Below are positions 33,956 to 47,078 of a DNA stretch of 64,000 nucleotides, piece by piece. The stretch is from Rhytidiadelphus loreus (taxonomy: Eukaryota; Streptophyta; Bryopsida; Hypnales; Hylocomiaceae). The notes under the pieces are model-generated. The model saw only the letters and a list, made by a program, of their open reading frames with translations, made no database searches and was not told where the DNA came from. Both the position numbers and the translations under genes were made by a program. The stretch is from positions 20,750,760 to 20,814,759 of the forward strand of contig OX344762.1 of NCBI GenBank assembly GCA_947034895.1, written 5' to 3'. Position 1 is the stretch's first letter, and every line of letters begins with the position of its first letter.

Positions 33956-36900
33956 AAAAACATGTCAATTCTTTATTATAAGATTTACTTCCTAATTGAG
34001 GCATGAAGGATGGAATTTGCCATTTAAATCCGTGAGGCATAGATAGTTGAGCCATTCCCAACAAGCACATGCTTCGTTCACAAATTCAAGCTGAGTCGTG
34101 AGCCTAGTAAGGTATATCACCCATTTCCGATCAGCATCCCATTTCTGTTGCATAGAGTGGTTTGTTTCTGAAGCATACGGTGTTGTATTTCCGACCAACT
34201 GGACAGAGAAACCAATGAGTCATGCGGCATCGTGATTGGCCATACGACTTGTGGTTTTAGTAATAAAGCACTATTAGATTTGCTACTTCGCGTTGGTTGG
34301 AAATAGAATACCCTATATCACAATTTGAGGGCAAACAGAATCTTCTTGTTTAAAATTCATAGTAATTTCGTTTTTGAGAATTAAATTCTGGCAAAATATG
34401 GAATCCTTTTCAATTGTATTTCTGTAGACGGGAAAAAAAATCCTCAACCTTCCGCATGCTGCAAATTAACCCAATTGCTTAAGTGATCGGAAATGGGTGA
34501 TCTCCTTTAACCCTTCCTTCCTCGTTCTTCTAGGTGATGCATTTTGGGTGCACATACCTTAGAGTTAAATTTCTGAAACTTTAATTTTCATCCGCACTAA
34601 TTATTGCACTAATTATAGGAAGAGGCTTGGAATAGAACCCTCTGACTGTTTTCCTACACAAGTTATTTAGGCTTATTATTATTCTGATGCCCAACTGAAC
34701 TGCTTATCCTCCTCCGCACTAATTAAAACTATTTTCCTCCTCCAGTAGAAAGTAGAAAGTAGAAAGTGGACTATTTTAGTGGTCAACGAAGGCTCTTTGG
34801 TCAAAGACATAAGCATTTGGGATCATGTTCAGTTTCTTCGACCAAACCCGGATGGCGTGCAGAGATTCAATCCCCGGAATCTTTGCCTGGCATGATACGT
34901 AACACACGGAGCCAATGACACCATCAATTTCCATTACTGCCAATGCTTTATTTAGCCATGAAACTCAGTGAAAATGATCTTACTTTGCTTTCCAGAGATG
35001 AATTATCACATGTCTTTGATATTTTATAAAAAAAAAATCAGATGTTTTGGTGAAGAATTGAATGTATCGTGAATACATTGTGGAAGAAAAAGTAAAGAAA
35101 ATTCATAACTAAGCTTAATAGTAGTAAGTATGATTCAATTTTTTGTGAGAAATTTCATCACATGTGTATATTTTAGTGCAATGTAAACCATATTCCTCTT
35201 TCAGAACATTACTTTATTGTGGTTCAAGACCCAAAGTTCAAATAGCAATAAAATATTCAATCTACGGAGAATTTCAAAATTTCAAAATCAGACTTGATTG
35301 ACTTCAAAGGATGGTCATTTGTACGAGAAAATAGTAACAATTGAAAGTTATTAAAGGGGAATGATCGAAAAGTCATCTTTCCTAATCCATTTTTTTTTTC
35401 ATTTTCTTATGATGAAAAGTCAAGGATACATCATTGACAAAATAACAAATTCTAAAGACTCTCAAAATAAATTGAATGAGAATTGCAAAATAAATTTTTA
35501 AAGAAAAATGGAAAAAATAGTGATAAACATCAATCATTTATATCTCTTTGAGCTTACACCAAGATAAATTCAATATTAAAAGTTCAAAAGTAGTCTATTT
35601 TTGAGCTTTCAAGATGCTATCTTCAAAATGTCAAAAAAATTATAATTTTGACAATTTAAAAAATAAAAAAATAAAAAAATAAATTAGATTATCGGATCTA
35701 TATTTTCTTAGTTAAAGTAAAAAACAAGCACTATGTAAAAATTTGAGTTTTGACTTTGAAAATGTTTAAGGGGCTTGCAATGTCCATTAAGGGTTAAGAC
35801 AAGAATAATATGGGAATATATTGAGTCCTTCTTTTGAAGGATTGTCAAATGTCTTTGATTCTTGGGTGTTTGCATTAGAATTCCAATTTGTACATAAATT
35901 AGAAGGTTTTATTAAATAATAAAATTGGGCTTGTGAAGAATCTATGAATCTTTTAACAAATTGGAGTTCCAAATTTACTAGAACTTATGACTTTGTATAT
36001 TAGAATTTGCACTTGAAAATCTGGGTAGATTCCTACAAAGTTGATTTTGGTTGTCCGAATGTTCACAAAATTTTGACATAAGGTGTGAACATGTATCCCT
36101 TTATGAAGTATCTATGAAGCTTTCAACAAATTAGAGTGGGAATATAATTTATTTTCAATTGAGTGCCCACCTCAAAAATTATATTGCCTTGAAATTTTGG
36201 GGTAGCCTTGGCAATTTGCTCATTTTTTTTCTAAAACCCTCATCAACTTTTGAAATTTGGCATGTATCAGTAACTAATAAAATATGCCATACAATTTGTC
36301 CCCCCTAAAAAAAAAATTTAATTCTCAAATCATATTCTAAGAGGAATCAAACTTTGTTAGCTGTGTTAGGATAGTTTCAAGGAAAAAATATTTTTTTGTA
36401 ACTTCAAGCCTTGCTATCTTGCAATCTTTGAAGTCAAAGTTTTTGAAATTTTTCTTACATATTCCAAAAGTTTGTCTCTAAATTTTCACCATTTGGATTT
36501 CAATTAAAAAGTTTCCTCAATGCACAAGAAATCATCAAAAAAATGACTAGTGTATTGCCAATTCACTTGACCTCCTTACATTGTAGGGTGATTTAGTATA
36601 AGCTAGACTCCATATTTGCTTTTGAAATTTTTTATGAGTGAACTTTACAACACAAAATTATGAATGTCATTCAAAGTAAGTAAATCCTCAAAATATTTTT
36701 CAATTGAATTTCCTTCAAAAGAAAATTGAAGCCAAATCAACCCAAGTTGTTTCATATTTTGGACCTTTATTTTTCATATTGTTTCATATTTTGTTGTGAA
36801 TTTACAAAGTGAAATACAATTTTTTGACACTAATTTTGATACTTTTATTGACAATTTATTGAACAATCTTTTTGACAATCTTTCTGACAGTCTTTTTGAC

Positions 36901-38689
36901 TCTTTTTCAATATTTTTTTTACAATAGAAATTTTCAACACTTTTTTCAACACTAAAATGTTGACACATTAATGTCAAACAAGTTGTCAAAATGTTTGAAT
37001 TTCACATCATTCCATTTTTTGACACTTGAATCTTGAAAATGGTGTCAAAAATAAAGTGTCAAAAATAACACCATTTTTTGATACCAGTAACTCAATTTTT
37101 TTAATCCAATGAGGACATATTTAGTATCGCCAAAGATCCTTTAAAAAGAAGATGTGCAATATTGAAATTTTGTAAAATCCCAACTCGTAGAACGGAGATA
37201 TTTGCCTCAAATATTATCTATCTTATCTATCTAAAATTTAAAAAAGTACAAAAGAAACAAAAGTAGAAGAAAGTATATGCTATAATTATGTACTAATCCA
37301 ATACTTAATAGCACAAAATTCATGGTTATAGAATGTACTATGATGGATCAAGACAAACTAATCAAGTATTAAGAACTAAAAGCCAAAAATACTTAAATGA
37401 TAAATAAATATTCTATATTTTCAAAGCTAATCAAGGATTAAGAAAATATGACTATTTCTTAATTCAAGTATGTATTTATAATTTCATATGTATATATCAT
37501 AAACAAAGTTCACACAAAAATAAGATGAAAATTGTCATTTCTCCATCATCCAAACATGGTTTCACTATTTAGGAAAAATATTTGTAAACACATTGACAAT
37601 GTACCAAAAAGATGAGAACATCTGTTTTCTCTCCCCTCCTTCGAATAAATCAAGAGCCATTGATCTCTATCAAATAATTTTTTATCCCCTTCTCCAATGC
37701 CATTGATTTTCAAAAACCATCCACCTTTGATCAAAAATGATCTTGGTTGTTAGATACATGTATGTATATAGACTACAACTACAACTACAACTACAAATAT
37801 AGGAATATAGGACACACATACAAACTTCAGATATGTATATGGAATACAAGACATGGATATGGAGATGTACAAATGAAATAATCCATATTGAATGGTGACA
37901 AAACCACCTACCAAAAATACAAGGGGGAGGGGGGAAGGCTTGACTGAGTGGGAGACAAGGTAACACAGTGAGTAGGTGAGTTGATAACAGGGTCATTGGG
38001 TGATAGTTTGTACCCCTTTTGGAAAAATTGACAATGGATGGGATGTTGCTACGTGGACCTCCCTTTGAAAATCCACAACATTTTGGTTGGAAATTGACAT
38101 TTCCTCACAATGTATTCAAAAGATGCAGTAATTGCATTATTGAGCGTATAGACATTGACATTGCAAGGTTAATCATTGTCAAAATTATTAAGATTCAAAA
38201 CAATTATATTTCTTGAAGCGGGCACTATTGCAAGATTGAACCAGAGAAAAATAATTTGGCTATAAAATGCCAAAAAACTTAGATGAAATTGCCAAATTAT
38301 GGATGAAAACCAAATTGTAGACATGTGATATGTGCTATTGTGATATTTTCTATCCAATACGTAGATGCATTTTGAAATTTGGAGCACCACTATAACATTT
38401 ATATTGCCACTTTGGCACTTCTTAAAAAATAAATTAAAAAAGACCTGAATGGAATCCTTTCTACCAATGCAATCTTTGTGCTAAACCCTTGATTTTTCAT
38501 ACATATGTTATTGCCATGTCAACATTGTTGATTCAAATATCCAACATTAGTATTTCCACATTCCAATCAATTTTGGCTTTACAACATGCTCCAATTTTTT
38601 ATAATAAGCACCTAAATGGAAAATTAGTGTGATATACTTTTTTTTTTATTGTGTTTTAGCTATAGGAAAAATTTATGCTTGCATGAACA
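33956..38689. other. Anonymous DNA without recognisable gene
   Basis: 33980-34980 is less AT-rich and holds a perfect 17-nt inverted pair, TCACCCATTTCCGATCA at 34118-34134 and its complement at 34484-34500, but no domain. From 35000 on it is AT-rich, with short (AGTAGAAAGT)n near 34743, a TTTTTGACA-rich tract at about 36830-37080, and (CTACAA)4 near 37772. Short open frames show no resemblance to known families. Confidence 0.45.
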
Positions 38690-38697
38690 CATAGTTA

Positions 38698-39282
38698 CCC
38701 GGGGAGGACACTCCCCACATTTTAGTAATCTACGTGGGGCGGAAAAAGTAATACAAGTAATTAATACATTGGTAAATTTTTTTTTTTTCAAAATAAAAAT
38801 TATGGATATATTTTTCTACTTAAAAGTTTATGTTTTGAATTATTGGTATTTTTTTTATGCTAATAGTAATTAGTTATAAATTTTTTAAGAAAAAAGATAC
38901 ATTGTAAAGCTGAAAATAACTTCATACACCTATATTATATAAGAAAAAAAATGAAAAAAATGAAAAAAAAAATTCTATAGAATAGCTTTCTATTGAAAGT
39001 TTATTTTGGTTTAATATTGATGCAATAGTCGTCTTCATGTGAGCTCTATAAATATTTTAGTTGGAGAACATGTCATTTTAGTTCATTTTTCAACCCTTTC
39101 TAGACAATATATCTTATGTTATTTGGAATTGAAATTTTTGTCAATAGAAACCTTTAGTCATTGTTAAACAAAGCTCAAAATTTTAGGATGAAATTATAGT
39201 TTATTCAAAAGTAAATAGGGGGGCAAAAAATCACTCCGCCACATGTGGGTACCCCAAATGTAGTGAGAATGTCCTCCCCTAG
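38698..39282. mobile_element. hAT-like MITE, 585 bp, 8-bp target duplication
   Basis: Flanked by CATAGTTA (38690-38697 and 39283-39290). Ends are CCCGGGGAGGACACTC and, inverted, CTAGGGGAGGACATTC, continuing with CCACAT and GTGGGGCGGA / GTGGCGGAGT. The interior is shared with 16785-17348. Confidence 0.8.
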
Positions 39283-39290
39283 CATAGTTA

Positions 39291-40530
39291 GTATTTTGTA
39301 TTCTAATCATATAACTTGCCTAAAAAATCATAAAATTATTCACTATCAATTTTGGTGCCATTAATCCACAGACTCTAACTTGCTTCACCTAAATGAATTC
39401 TACCATCCATAGTTAATTATATACAATATCATAGCTAATTCAAAGAATCTAACTTGAATAATAGTTAAGGTCTATTTCCACTTGGTGTTAATGACATTGT
39501 TCTAAAGTGTTTATTATTTGTAGGTGAATATGTTGCATGTTCACTCATGGGCTATTATATATTTACCAAGACTAGTTGTCAATGACCATCAAAGTTTGTA
39601 AGATTGGGATATTAGTATAGTTTTTGCAAAAAATGTTGAAAGTCATGGAAAGAATTTCACAACATTAAATCTTCAAGAAATGAAGATATTCTATATTTGA
39701 CAACAATATTTCATGATGTTGGCTTGTTGAGCACAATACATAAAGTTTTGCAAGTAACACCACTCCTTGCAACTCAAAATATATTTTGCTCAAAAACTAC
39801 AAAAGAATCACTCAAACATGTTGTCAATGCTTCAATAAAGATGAGTTGTCAACTTAGTGTTGACCTTACCTTTTATCAAACGTTCGGGTTTCAATGAATA
39901 TTATATTTGACTATGTAAATATGTGATTTTAGAGTGATGGGATTTTGTGTTGAGACTCCAAAAACTTAGGTTTGATGTCATTTGTTCATGAATTTTGATA
40001 TCAACTCTAGTAGTTTTGGTATCAATATTGATATTCCAAGCCTTTGCAAGTGAACTGCATATTTTAGTTTCAATTGATGTTTTAAAATAGCTTATTGGTT
40101 AACTCATGTCTACTAATTAAAATTTTCCTTATCCTTCACATAACATTAGCCATATTGTATAAAACAAATAATTTTTCTACTATGATTTTTATTAAATTAT
40201 TTCTACTACAACTTTTGATCATTTGAACTTTGATCCTTCCACACAACTTTCATGTCAAGAGTGTTTTTAAGCTACGGTGTGTAATTATGTTGCTACAAAG
40301 CTGTAATTATGTCCATTTTTCAACTTTTATGATTTTAGTTTTTTGCACCATTTCCTCGACCATTTCAAATCACTATATTTTTTAAAGAACTTATAATGCC
40401 CACCTAAATAATCACCTCATTAAGAAAAATTGTGGCTTCTTGTTAGGTTTATTTTTCATTGTTAGGTTTATTCTTCTACAATGTCACAATGAGCTCAAAA
40501 AATTAATTAATTTTTAAATTTTTAAATTTT
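39291..40530. other. No recognisable feature
   Basis: AT-rich. Short open frames only (for example 39697-39897), none recognisable. Confidence 0.5.
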
Positions 40531-40796
40531 CATTACATGTTTTTTGAGGCCTGGGAGAGCCCATTTCAAGGTTGTTCCCCTTCACTGTTCCCTGCAGTGA
40601 AGGACAACCGGCTATCGAAAAAAAATTTAAAATTCTTCAAATGGTAAGAGAAATTGAAGGGAAAAAAAATCCAGAAATGACCTGGTTGCCTCTCGACCAC
40701 ACAGGGTGCTGAGGTGGCAAGCTAGCTGTCCTATTCCTTGCGTTCTCGCAGCAACGGAACCCGCAGTCTCTTAGAAGCCTCAAAAACCATCTAATG
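40531..40796. mobile_element. CATTA-ended MITE, copy 2 (266 bp)
   Basis: Ends are CATTACATGTTTTTT and, inverted, CATTAGATGGTTTTT. The interior has GTTGTTCCCCTTCACTGTTCC, followed by a 'gacctggttgcctctcgacc' hairpin region as in the other copies. GC-rich relative to its flanks. Confidence 0.65.
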
Positions 40797-42019
40797 GCAT
40801 ATCCTCCCCCCTCCCCCCATCATCTTGTAATTTTCAAAAATCAATGTAATTGACAAACAATATGGAACAAACAACATCCCATATCTTGTACACATATCCC
40901 ATACTTGTATTTGTATTCATATCCAATATTGTGTCATATCTGTATCCATATCCACATTCAGTATTCACTATATATTCATATATGATATTGTATCCGTATC
41001 CAATATTCATTTTCATATCCATATCCGTACTGATATTTGGACGGCTCAAATTAAATCTCACAAAATCAACAACTTGTGATTTTTTGAGAAATCAATGGCG
41101 ATTTCAAAGTTAAGCATTTAAAAAAAATCAACAACCTTTAAATTTTTTGAGAGAGAAAGGGGGGCAACTAATACCCTTGGCAACATCTTTTGGGCTCATT
41201 GTTGTCATTGTTTGATTACATTTTTGGCATTTCATAACATTTCTAATATAATGAATGTACTAAGTTTATAATGATTAAGGTGTGATAATTTTAGTTTGAA
41301 TTATTTTTTGGTATTTAGATGACATGAATGAGACAATGAATTTTCTTTATCATTATTTTGTAAAAGGTGAAAAAATAATTCAAATGTATTTTTAATAAAA
41401 AGTCTTAGAATTCCTTTGCATGGTTTATTTTGAAATTTTGGAATTAAAAATCATTTTGGAAAATTTTATTGCTTGGAAAAATGATTAATGACATTGATGA
41501 CCTATAGTTTTGTACATTTTATCTTGCAATCACTTCATTTATTGGTCAAGCTCGCTCATAGCTTAAAAACTTGCTCATTGCAAACTTCTACATAGTTAGA
41601 AATAGATCAAACACAAACAGGACAAAAGTGTTATAAATAATATTGTCAAAGAAAATATTCTTCTGAAATTTTCAACCCCTAAAGGTTTTTGATGTTTTTA
41701 GGTCCAAAACTGTTTCAAAGTACTTAAATTCAAAGCAAGGCTAAAATCTTCATCTATATTTATTCATTAACAAATCCAACCATAGGATCCTTGCAAGAGT
41801 ACAACCTTCTAAAATTTTAGAATAAGAAACCTTACCAATTGCAAGATCAAGTCGCTTGAATTTCAAAAAGAAGTATTTTCAACTCTTCCCAAATTGTTAG
41901 ATTTCATCTTTCAAACTTTTTGTACAAAAATGTGTAGTTACTCTCCATAATATCTGAAGAAATAAGTTGTAAATACCCATAAAAAATTTCAAACAAAAAA
42001 TATTTCTTGTTTATGCTTG
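40797..42019. other. AT-rich DNA with a short minisatellite
   Basis: 40878-41035 is rich in ATATCC/ATATCCATATCC-like units; the open frames across it on both strands are repeat artefacts. The rest (41040-42019) shows no gene. Its right end may be further decayed family A sequence. Confidence 0.5.
40878..41035. repeat. Degenerate (ATATCC)n minisatellite
   Basis: Repeated 'catatcc'/'tgtatcc' words. Confidence 0.75.
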
Positions 42020-42590
42020 AAAAAACTAGTAAGTAGAAAAAATTAGAATATGATTTAAAATACTAAATTGTTAAGAATTCAGTTATGGAATTGAAAATTC
42101 CAATTCCAATGATTATAAGGTTGTATTAAACAATCTACATCCATTTAAATTTTATTTTTTTCAAAAATATTGAAAATTGAATGAAATAAAGGACTTCTAA
42201 GTTTATTTTAGAACATAAATTCCATTACTACCCACAAACTAAAACTCCTCATAACTTTCATCCCATTAATCAAAATGGAATGATTCAAAGCTTTTGACCT
42301 ATATATAATTCTAGGAAACCAATTTCAAATTTTTATTTCTTAAAAAAATGAGTTTTTAAGAATTTTTTGAGCTGAATGAGCTATCCATTGAGCAATGAAA
42401 ATTACATATCATACAATTACTTTTTAACTATGTAGTCAAAAATTATGAAATTGTTGTGCCTTAAAGCTACTCCTCAATCACTTGTTATGTGAAAATTTCA
42501 GTAAACAAAAATGAAATTCCGTTCGTAGTGAGCTACCTAAACTTACTATGTTGCTAAGAAAACATAATTTGGTCCTTTATGGGTCAAAAT
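42020..42590 (-). mobile_element. piggyBac-like MITE relic (family A), next to ALG5 leader
   Basis: Inverted relative of 12519-13460: 'tactaaattgttaagaattc', 'aggacttctaagtttatttt', 'gtagtgagctacctaaactt', 'actatgttgct'. The end facing ALG5 is eroded (tttggtcctttatgggtcaa where TTTAGGGGTTAA would be expected). Its boundary is within about 150 bp of the first upstream ATG of the ALG5 transcript. Confidence 0.6.
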
Positions 42591-42807
42591 AAGCTTATTA
42601 GAAGTGAAGGGCACTTCATATACTCCAGGAACTCGGAAAGTCGGAATCGAGGAGCGCAGAGGAGGACGAAGAAGTTTGGACGAGGAAAAATCGTTCGACG
42701 AAGGACGGACGAAGAGAGAACGAGAGAACAGAGCATGCTTCTGGCTATGGCGGCTTTTGGCGATGTGAGTTCCCCGGCGTTGCTTTGTTTCTCGTCCGCC
42801 TGCGGCC
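42591..42807 (+). promoter_or_regulatory. ALG5 5' leader / proximal promoter region
   Basis: A purine-rich, higher-GC stretch between the MITE relic and the chosen ATG. The transcription start is not determinable. No TATA box is seen. Two upstream ATGs (42735 and 42747, same frame) lie within it. Confidence 0.45.
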
Positions 42808-43221
42808 ATGGCATCAGGGGCGAGCTCTCTAGCTTTCCGCGTAAATCTGCTGGTTGTGGTAAGCGCGATCTATCTCCATTTCTTTCTTTGAATCGAAATC
42901 GGGCGGTCGAATTTTTGCTTTCTGTCCTGTTGAGAATTCGAGGTGTTCAACTGAAATTCGAGGTTGAATTTTCTGGACAATGGGCGTAGAATCGCAAAAA
43001 TGTGTTGTGTGAGCGAATTCTTACGGCGCAATCAACGCTGAAGATGGTAACACACTCTTGGTTTAGGGAATTGATGAAATTGTTGGCAATTTGTTTATTG
43101 ATAATTAGGGTCAATCATGCTGGGACTGAATGTAATTGTGTGATCCCTGTTTGGAAATGTAGGTATTGTCAGTGGCAGTTTGGAGTTCTCTGTACGTGAA
43201 CAAATATCTGCGGGACCTTGA
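42735..43221 (+). other. Upstream ORF overlapping the ALG5 start (60 codons, spliced)
   Basis: ATG at 42735 (and in-frame ATG 42747) opens a frame that is +1 relative to ALG5. It runs over the ALG5 start at 42808, crosses the first splice junction (42858/43163) and stops at 43219-43221. If transcription starts upstream of 42735, this would compete with the ALG5 start. The ALG5 ATG has the stronger context (gccATGG). Confidence 0.4.
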
Positions 43222-46200
43222 GTGGGCTACCAGGTGCGCGATTGTTCATTTTGAAATTTTTGCATCAGAAAGCAGCTCCTACAATTCAAGGGTTCCGGTT
43301 CTAGAATCTCACAGCTGATATATTCACCCTAGTTCAATAAAATATGACAATTGTCGATCAATTTCTTGAAGTTGGAGAAGAACCAGTTGAGGATGGGCAT
43401 TTAAATGATCTCGAAGCAGGAATTTTGATTCTGAGAGGGCAACATTAGGTTTGTCTAGAATATTGAAACTGGAGTAAAGAAAATTTAGCTTTTTCGGCTC
43501 TTAGGATTTGGAGGCGGTCACTAGGAAACTCTTATTCTGGGAACCTTCTGTCGTTAAACCCTAGTAAGGAAGGTATGGTTAGAAATTGAAAAGAAGAAAA
43601 CTTATAATTATGCAAGCAAATTTGCGTACCCATATTAATTTGCATATATTAATTCTACAGTAATTTTGTGACGAATTATGACTATTATTCCCACCCACCC
43701 ACTCCTTAATTGCTCGCTATCTAAAATTTCTGGAAATGAGTTCAGCTTTCAAACACAAAATAAGGAATATGTAAAACGCCTGGTGTTTTATCGCTACGAT
43801 CTAGGAAGTTTTGAACGAATAGTATAAACCGCTCTGAATTACAAAACCTGAAGGGACCATTGCAGTTTCTAGAGATGCTCTTTTCTGACTTTTGGACTGG
43901 AATGGCTTAAACCAGAAATGCAGGGACGTGCCCTCTTTCGGATGGGTCTCAGGGTCCGGTAGGTGTATAATCCTTCATGCAGTTGTTTTAATTGAGTTTT
44001 CAAATTCTCCAAATGAAAAGGGGACACGTGTTGGATCCGTTCTAAGCTACTGGCGTTCTTTGTACTTATGCTTTGAGTTATAATATGTTAGGGGATGTTT
44101 GCACATATTTCTCGGCCCTCCGAGAAGTACCTCTCTTTGATACTGCCAGCATATAATGAGGAGGCAAGACTTCGTATCACCCTTGATGAAATGCTGAGGT
44201 AACTCCTCTCCCACTCTGAGCTCTTCTCGCAAATTAGTTATGAACTTCTATTCTGGACGGAAATATGCCATACAGTATGTGGCGAAACTCAGCCAGATAC
44301 GGTTTTAAGCTTACTAATCCACCTGTATATCCAGTACGTGATGACGTTTCCCCCTGTTCTATTCTCTGCAGCTATCTTGAGAAGCGAACCGAGAGCGACA
44401 AGTTGTTCACATTTGAGGTGCTTCCCTTGCAGAATTATAGCTTTTTGATTAGTTTTTTCCTTTTACATATCTTAGAAACTGATCTATTGATCTTATCACC
44501 GGTTCTCTCATAGAGAATGAAGGTGGAATCCACGTTGAAAATAGCAGCAGTGTTTTAGAACTTTTTTGAATTTGTCTTGTTGGCGGGGCCAGATAATTGT
44601 TGTGGACGATGGCAGCACTGACAAAACTGTGGAAATTGCGTCTGAGTATGTGAAAGCATATGGCATTGATACGATAAGAGTTTTTAAGCAAGTGGTGAAC
44701 CAAGGCAAAGGAGCAGCTGTCAGAAAGGTGTCAATGTCCTACCTTGGTGATTTCTTTTTTACCGTCTAAATTGATGTCATTCCTTCTGCATGTTAAGAAT
44801 GTCTAATGTTAAGAATGTCTAAAGTAGCGGTCAAGCATTTTTGGAATTTTGCAAACTCCCGAAGTCCGTCCATGCTGAGAGTTGTATCGAATTGCAGGGT
44901 ATGCTTTGTTCTCGTGGGGAACTACTTTTGATGCTCGACTCTGACGGTGCCACTAGATTTACTGATTTCAGAAAGCTGGAATTACAAGTAAGGTCACAAA
45001 TCTTCTCGATACTGCTGAACGCATGGCTTTTGTAGGAAATATAAAAAACGAAAATCTTCTACTGCAGAACTTATCTCAATGAGATCTACAGTTTGACACA
45101 AAATTATTCAGTCAATTCCTGACAGACATGTTAATCGTGCTGGTTCTTTAGACGTTGCAAAGTATGGCAGACCAGCATAGAATTGCGGAACCAGGCGCTG
45201 TCTATGATGGGGACAGTATCCCGGTAGCTGTGTGGGGATCTCGAGCACATCTAGAAAAGCAAGCATTAGCTACAGTAAGTGGTTTCGTCCTTTTAAACCT
45301 CCCTTTTAGTTATGAACTCTTCATGGCACTACGAGTGACTGTGATGCTTCATCATTAATATCCCTTCAGCTGGCTTTCATTGGCATGGATAGTGAACCTG
45401 GATAATCAATCCTCCTTCAGGAGAACTATGAAGCTATTCACAAGTGATGGCCTGAGAGTATATGTTGAGGCCTTTATCTTGTTTTTTGTGTGCAGCGCAA
45501 GTGGTATCGCAACATTTTGATGAAGGGATTTCATCTTTGTGTTCGCCTTGTTGCCGGTGGAGGTATCCGTGATACTCAGGTTCCTCTGCTCGACTCTTCA
45601 CCCCTTCTAGCAGTCTCGGGATCGATATTAGAGATACTGTCTGCAAGTACGAATCTATTTTCTAATTGCACGTATTACATTAATGGAGCTGGAGAAATCT
45701 TTGCTTTTTCAAAGATTATTGCTTCATTGTTAGCAGTCAATTATTTTAGGTAGAACTGTACAAAAATCACAAATGTCACACCTTTTGTATAATATTAGTG
45801 GTCCCTTGACGCTCAAATCGGAATTTGATGCAGCGATTTGCATCACTTTCAGTATGTCTGATGGCATTGGTAATATTTCCTGTATAGATTGAAGCTTGGG
45901 TGATGCCTAGGAACGTCTAGGATAAATTTTGTATGCTGCAGTGAACACTCGGGAACTGATGATTTGGATCGTTTGCAGTGTGGTTTCAAGCTGTTCACTC
46001 GAGCTGCAGCTCGCAAATTATTTATCAACATGCGGTTGCAAAGGTTTTTCTCTCTTTTCAATCCTTTTAAGTAAAAATAAAATTAGGAATGCTTTGTCCG
46101 GGAGCTTTATTTATATAACTGTAAATGTCCACTGTAATGCAGTAAACATAATTAGGATCATCTTGGATTGAAAATATGCAGTGCACCGTCGGTTTTATTT

Positions 46201-46457
46201 ATTTCAGTCTCTTGGTGAAGAAATATCATGCTTATTGAGAACTCCGTTGCTTGTGAAGGTGGACATTTGATGTGGAATTGCTCTACCTCTGCAAGCGGCT
46301 GCGCATTCCTGTCCACGAAGTGGCTGTTACTTGGTCAGAGATCCCAGGGTCAAAAGTGAAACTAGTTGGCATTGCCCATATGCTTGTAGAGCTTCTTCTT
46401 CTTCGAATAGGTTATGGGTTTCGCGTATGGAAAATTTTGACTGGTTCACACAATTGA
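42808..46457 (+). CDS. ALG5: Dolichyl-phosphate beta-glucosyltransferase (ALG5), 11 exons
   Basis: ER membrane GT2-family enzyme that transfers glucose from UDP-glucose to dolichyl phosphate. The Dol-P-Glc product is the donor for the three terminal glucoses of the N-glycan precursor. My exon model: 42808-42858, 43163-43233, 43916-43958, 44092-44198, 44372-44417, 44593-44727, 44898-44987, 45152-45274, 45496-45579, 45979-46043, 46259-46457. All introns are GT-AG and phase is kept throughout. The result is 337 residues, close to the family's usual 330-340. Visible landmarks: N-terminal signal anchor (NLLVVVLSVAVWSSLYV, about residues 13-29), LILPAYNEE, VVDDGSTDKT (nucleotide-binding DD), LLLMLDSDGAT (metal-binding DxD), GSRAHLEKQALATRKWYRN, GIRDTQCGFKLFTR, DVELLYLCKR and EIPGSKV. 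The start was chosen for its gccATGG context and because it yields the membrane anchor. Exon 3 (14 codons) is the least certain exon. Catalytic motifs are intact, so it is probably functional. Confidence 0.93.
44791..44824. repeat. 17-bp tandem duplication in an ALG5 intron
   Basis: The phrase 'atgttaagaatgtctaa' is repeated twice in the intron before exon 7. Confidence 0.85.
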
Positions 46458-46809
46458 TATAAAGAATTTTTGCTCATTCATATTATATTGCAATGGAAAT
46501 CGTGTCTGATGCATATACACTGTCTGTAGATGAGTGGCAGTCTATGGATGAGTGGCATTCTCATCGGTGACACTCTTCTTACATTCTATGCGCATAATTC
46601 GACACCCATTTGAAGTCATCTACCAGTACCTCCAACTCTACCTTTGTTGCATCAGTTTCCCTTGGCTAATTGAGGATTAGAGCGACTTCTTGCTATTCAT
46701 TTATTCTACATACCCGTTTGTTAGACTTGAATCTTTAAATTTGAACATTGATGCGTAACAATTGACAAGGATAACAGAGAGTTTTGCAATAGAGTAAGGA
46801 AACTGAACC
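46458..46809 (+). other. ALG5 3' flank
   Basis: Probable 3' untranslated region and spacer. No canonical AATAAA was seen. Nothing else is recognisable before the MITE at 46813. Confidence 0.4.
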
Positions 46810-46812
46810 TAA

Positions 46813-47075
46813 GAGCATCCCCACCAACGTGTTCTGTATCCCTAAAAATTTAGGGAGAGGACCTCAGATGGGGATGGGGATACAGAAGCTTGCGCGCACC
46901 GGTCTTGAAACAAGAGCTCTACCCCAAATTTATAGAGAACTCGGTAAAAGTTGGGCCCAATTCCCTATATTGGAGCTCATATAGAGAACTCACGAGGTCT
47001 CATCCCTATAAAGTCAAGGTTGACTAGTTTGAGGTCCCAAGTTTGGGGATAGAGAACACATTGGTGGGGATGCTC
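46813..47075. mobile_element. PIF/Harbinger (Tourist-like) MITE, 263 bp
   Basis: Flanked by TAA (46810-46812 and 47076-47078). Inverted ends are GAGCATCCCCACCAACGTGT and, on the right, GAGCATCCCCACCAATGTGT, continuing into TCT(G/C)TATCCC. The GAGCATC end and TAA duplication are typical of plant Tourist-like elements. It sits about 350 bp 3' of ALG5. Confidence 0.88.
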
Positions 47076-47078
47076 TAA

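Noticed and set aside
40834..41113. Overlapping open frames on both strands
   Set aside because: Artefacts of the ATATCC minisatellite.
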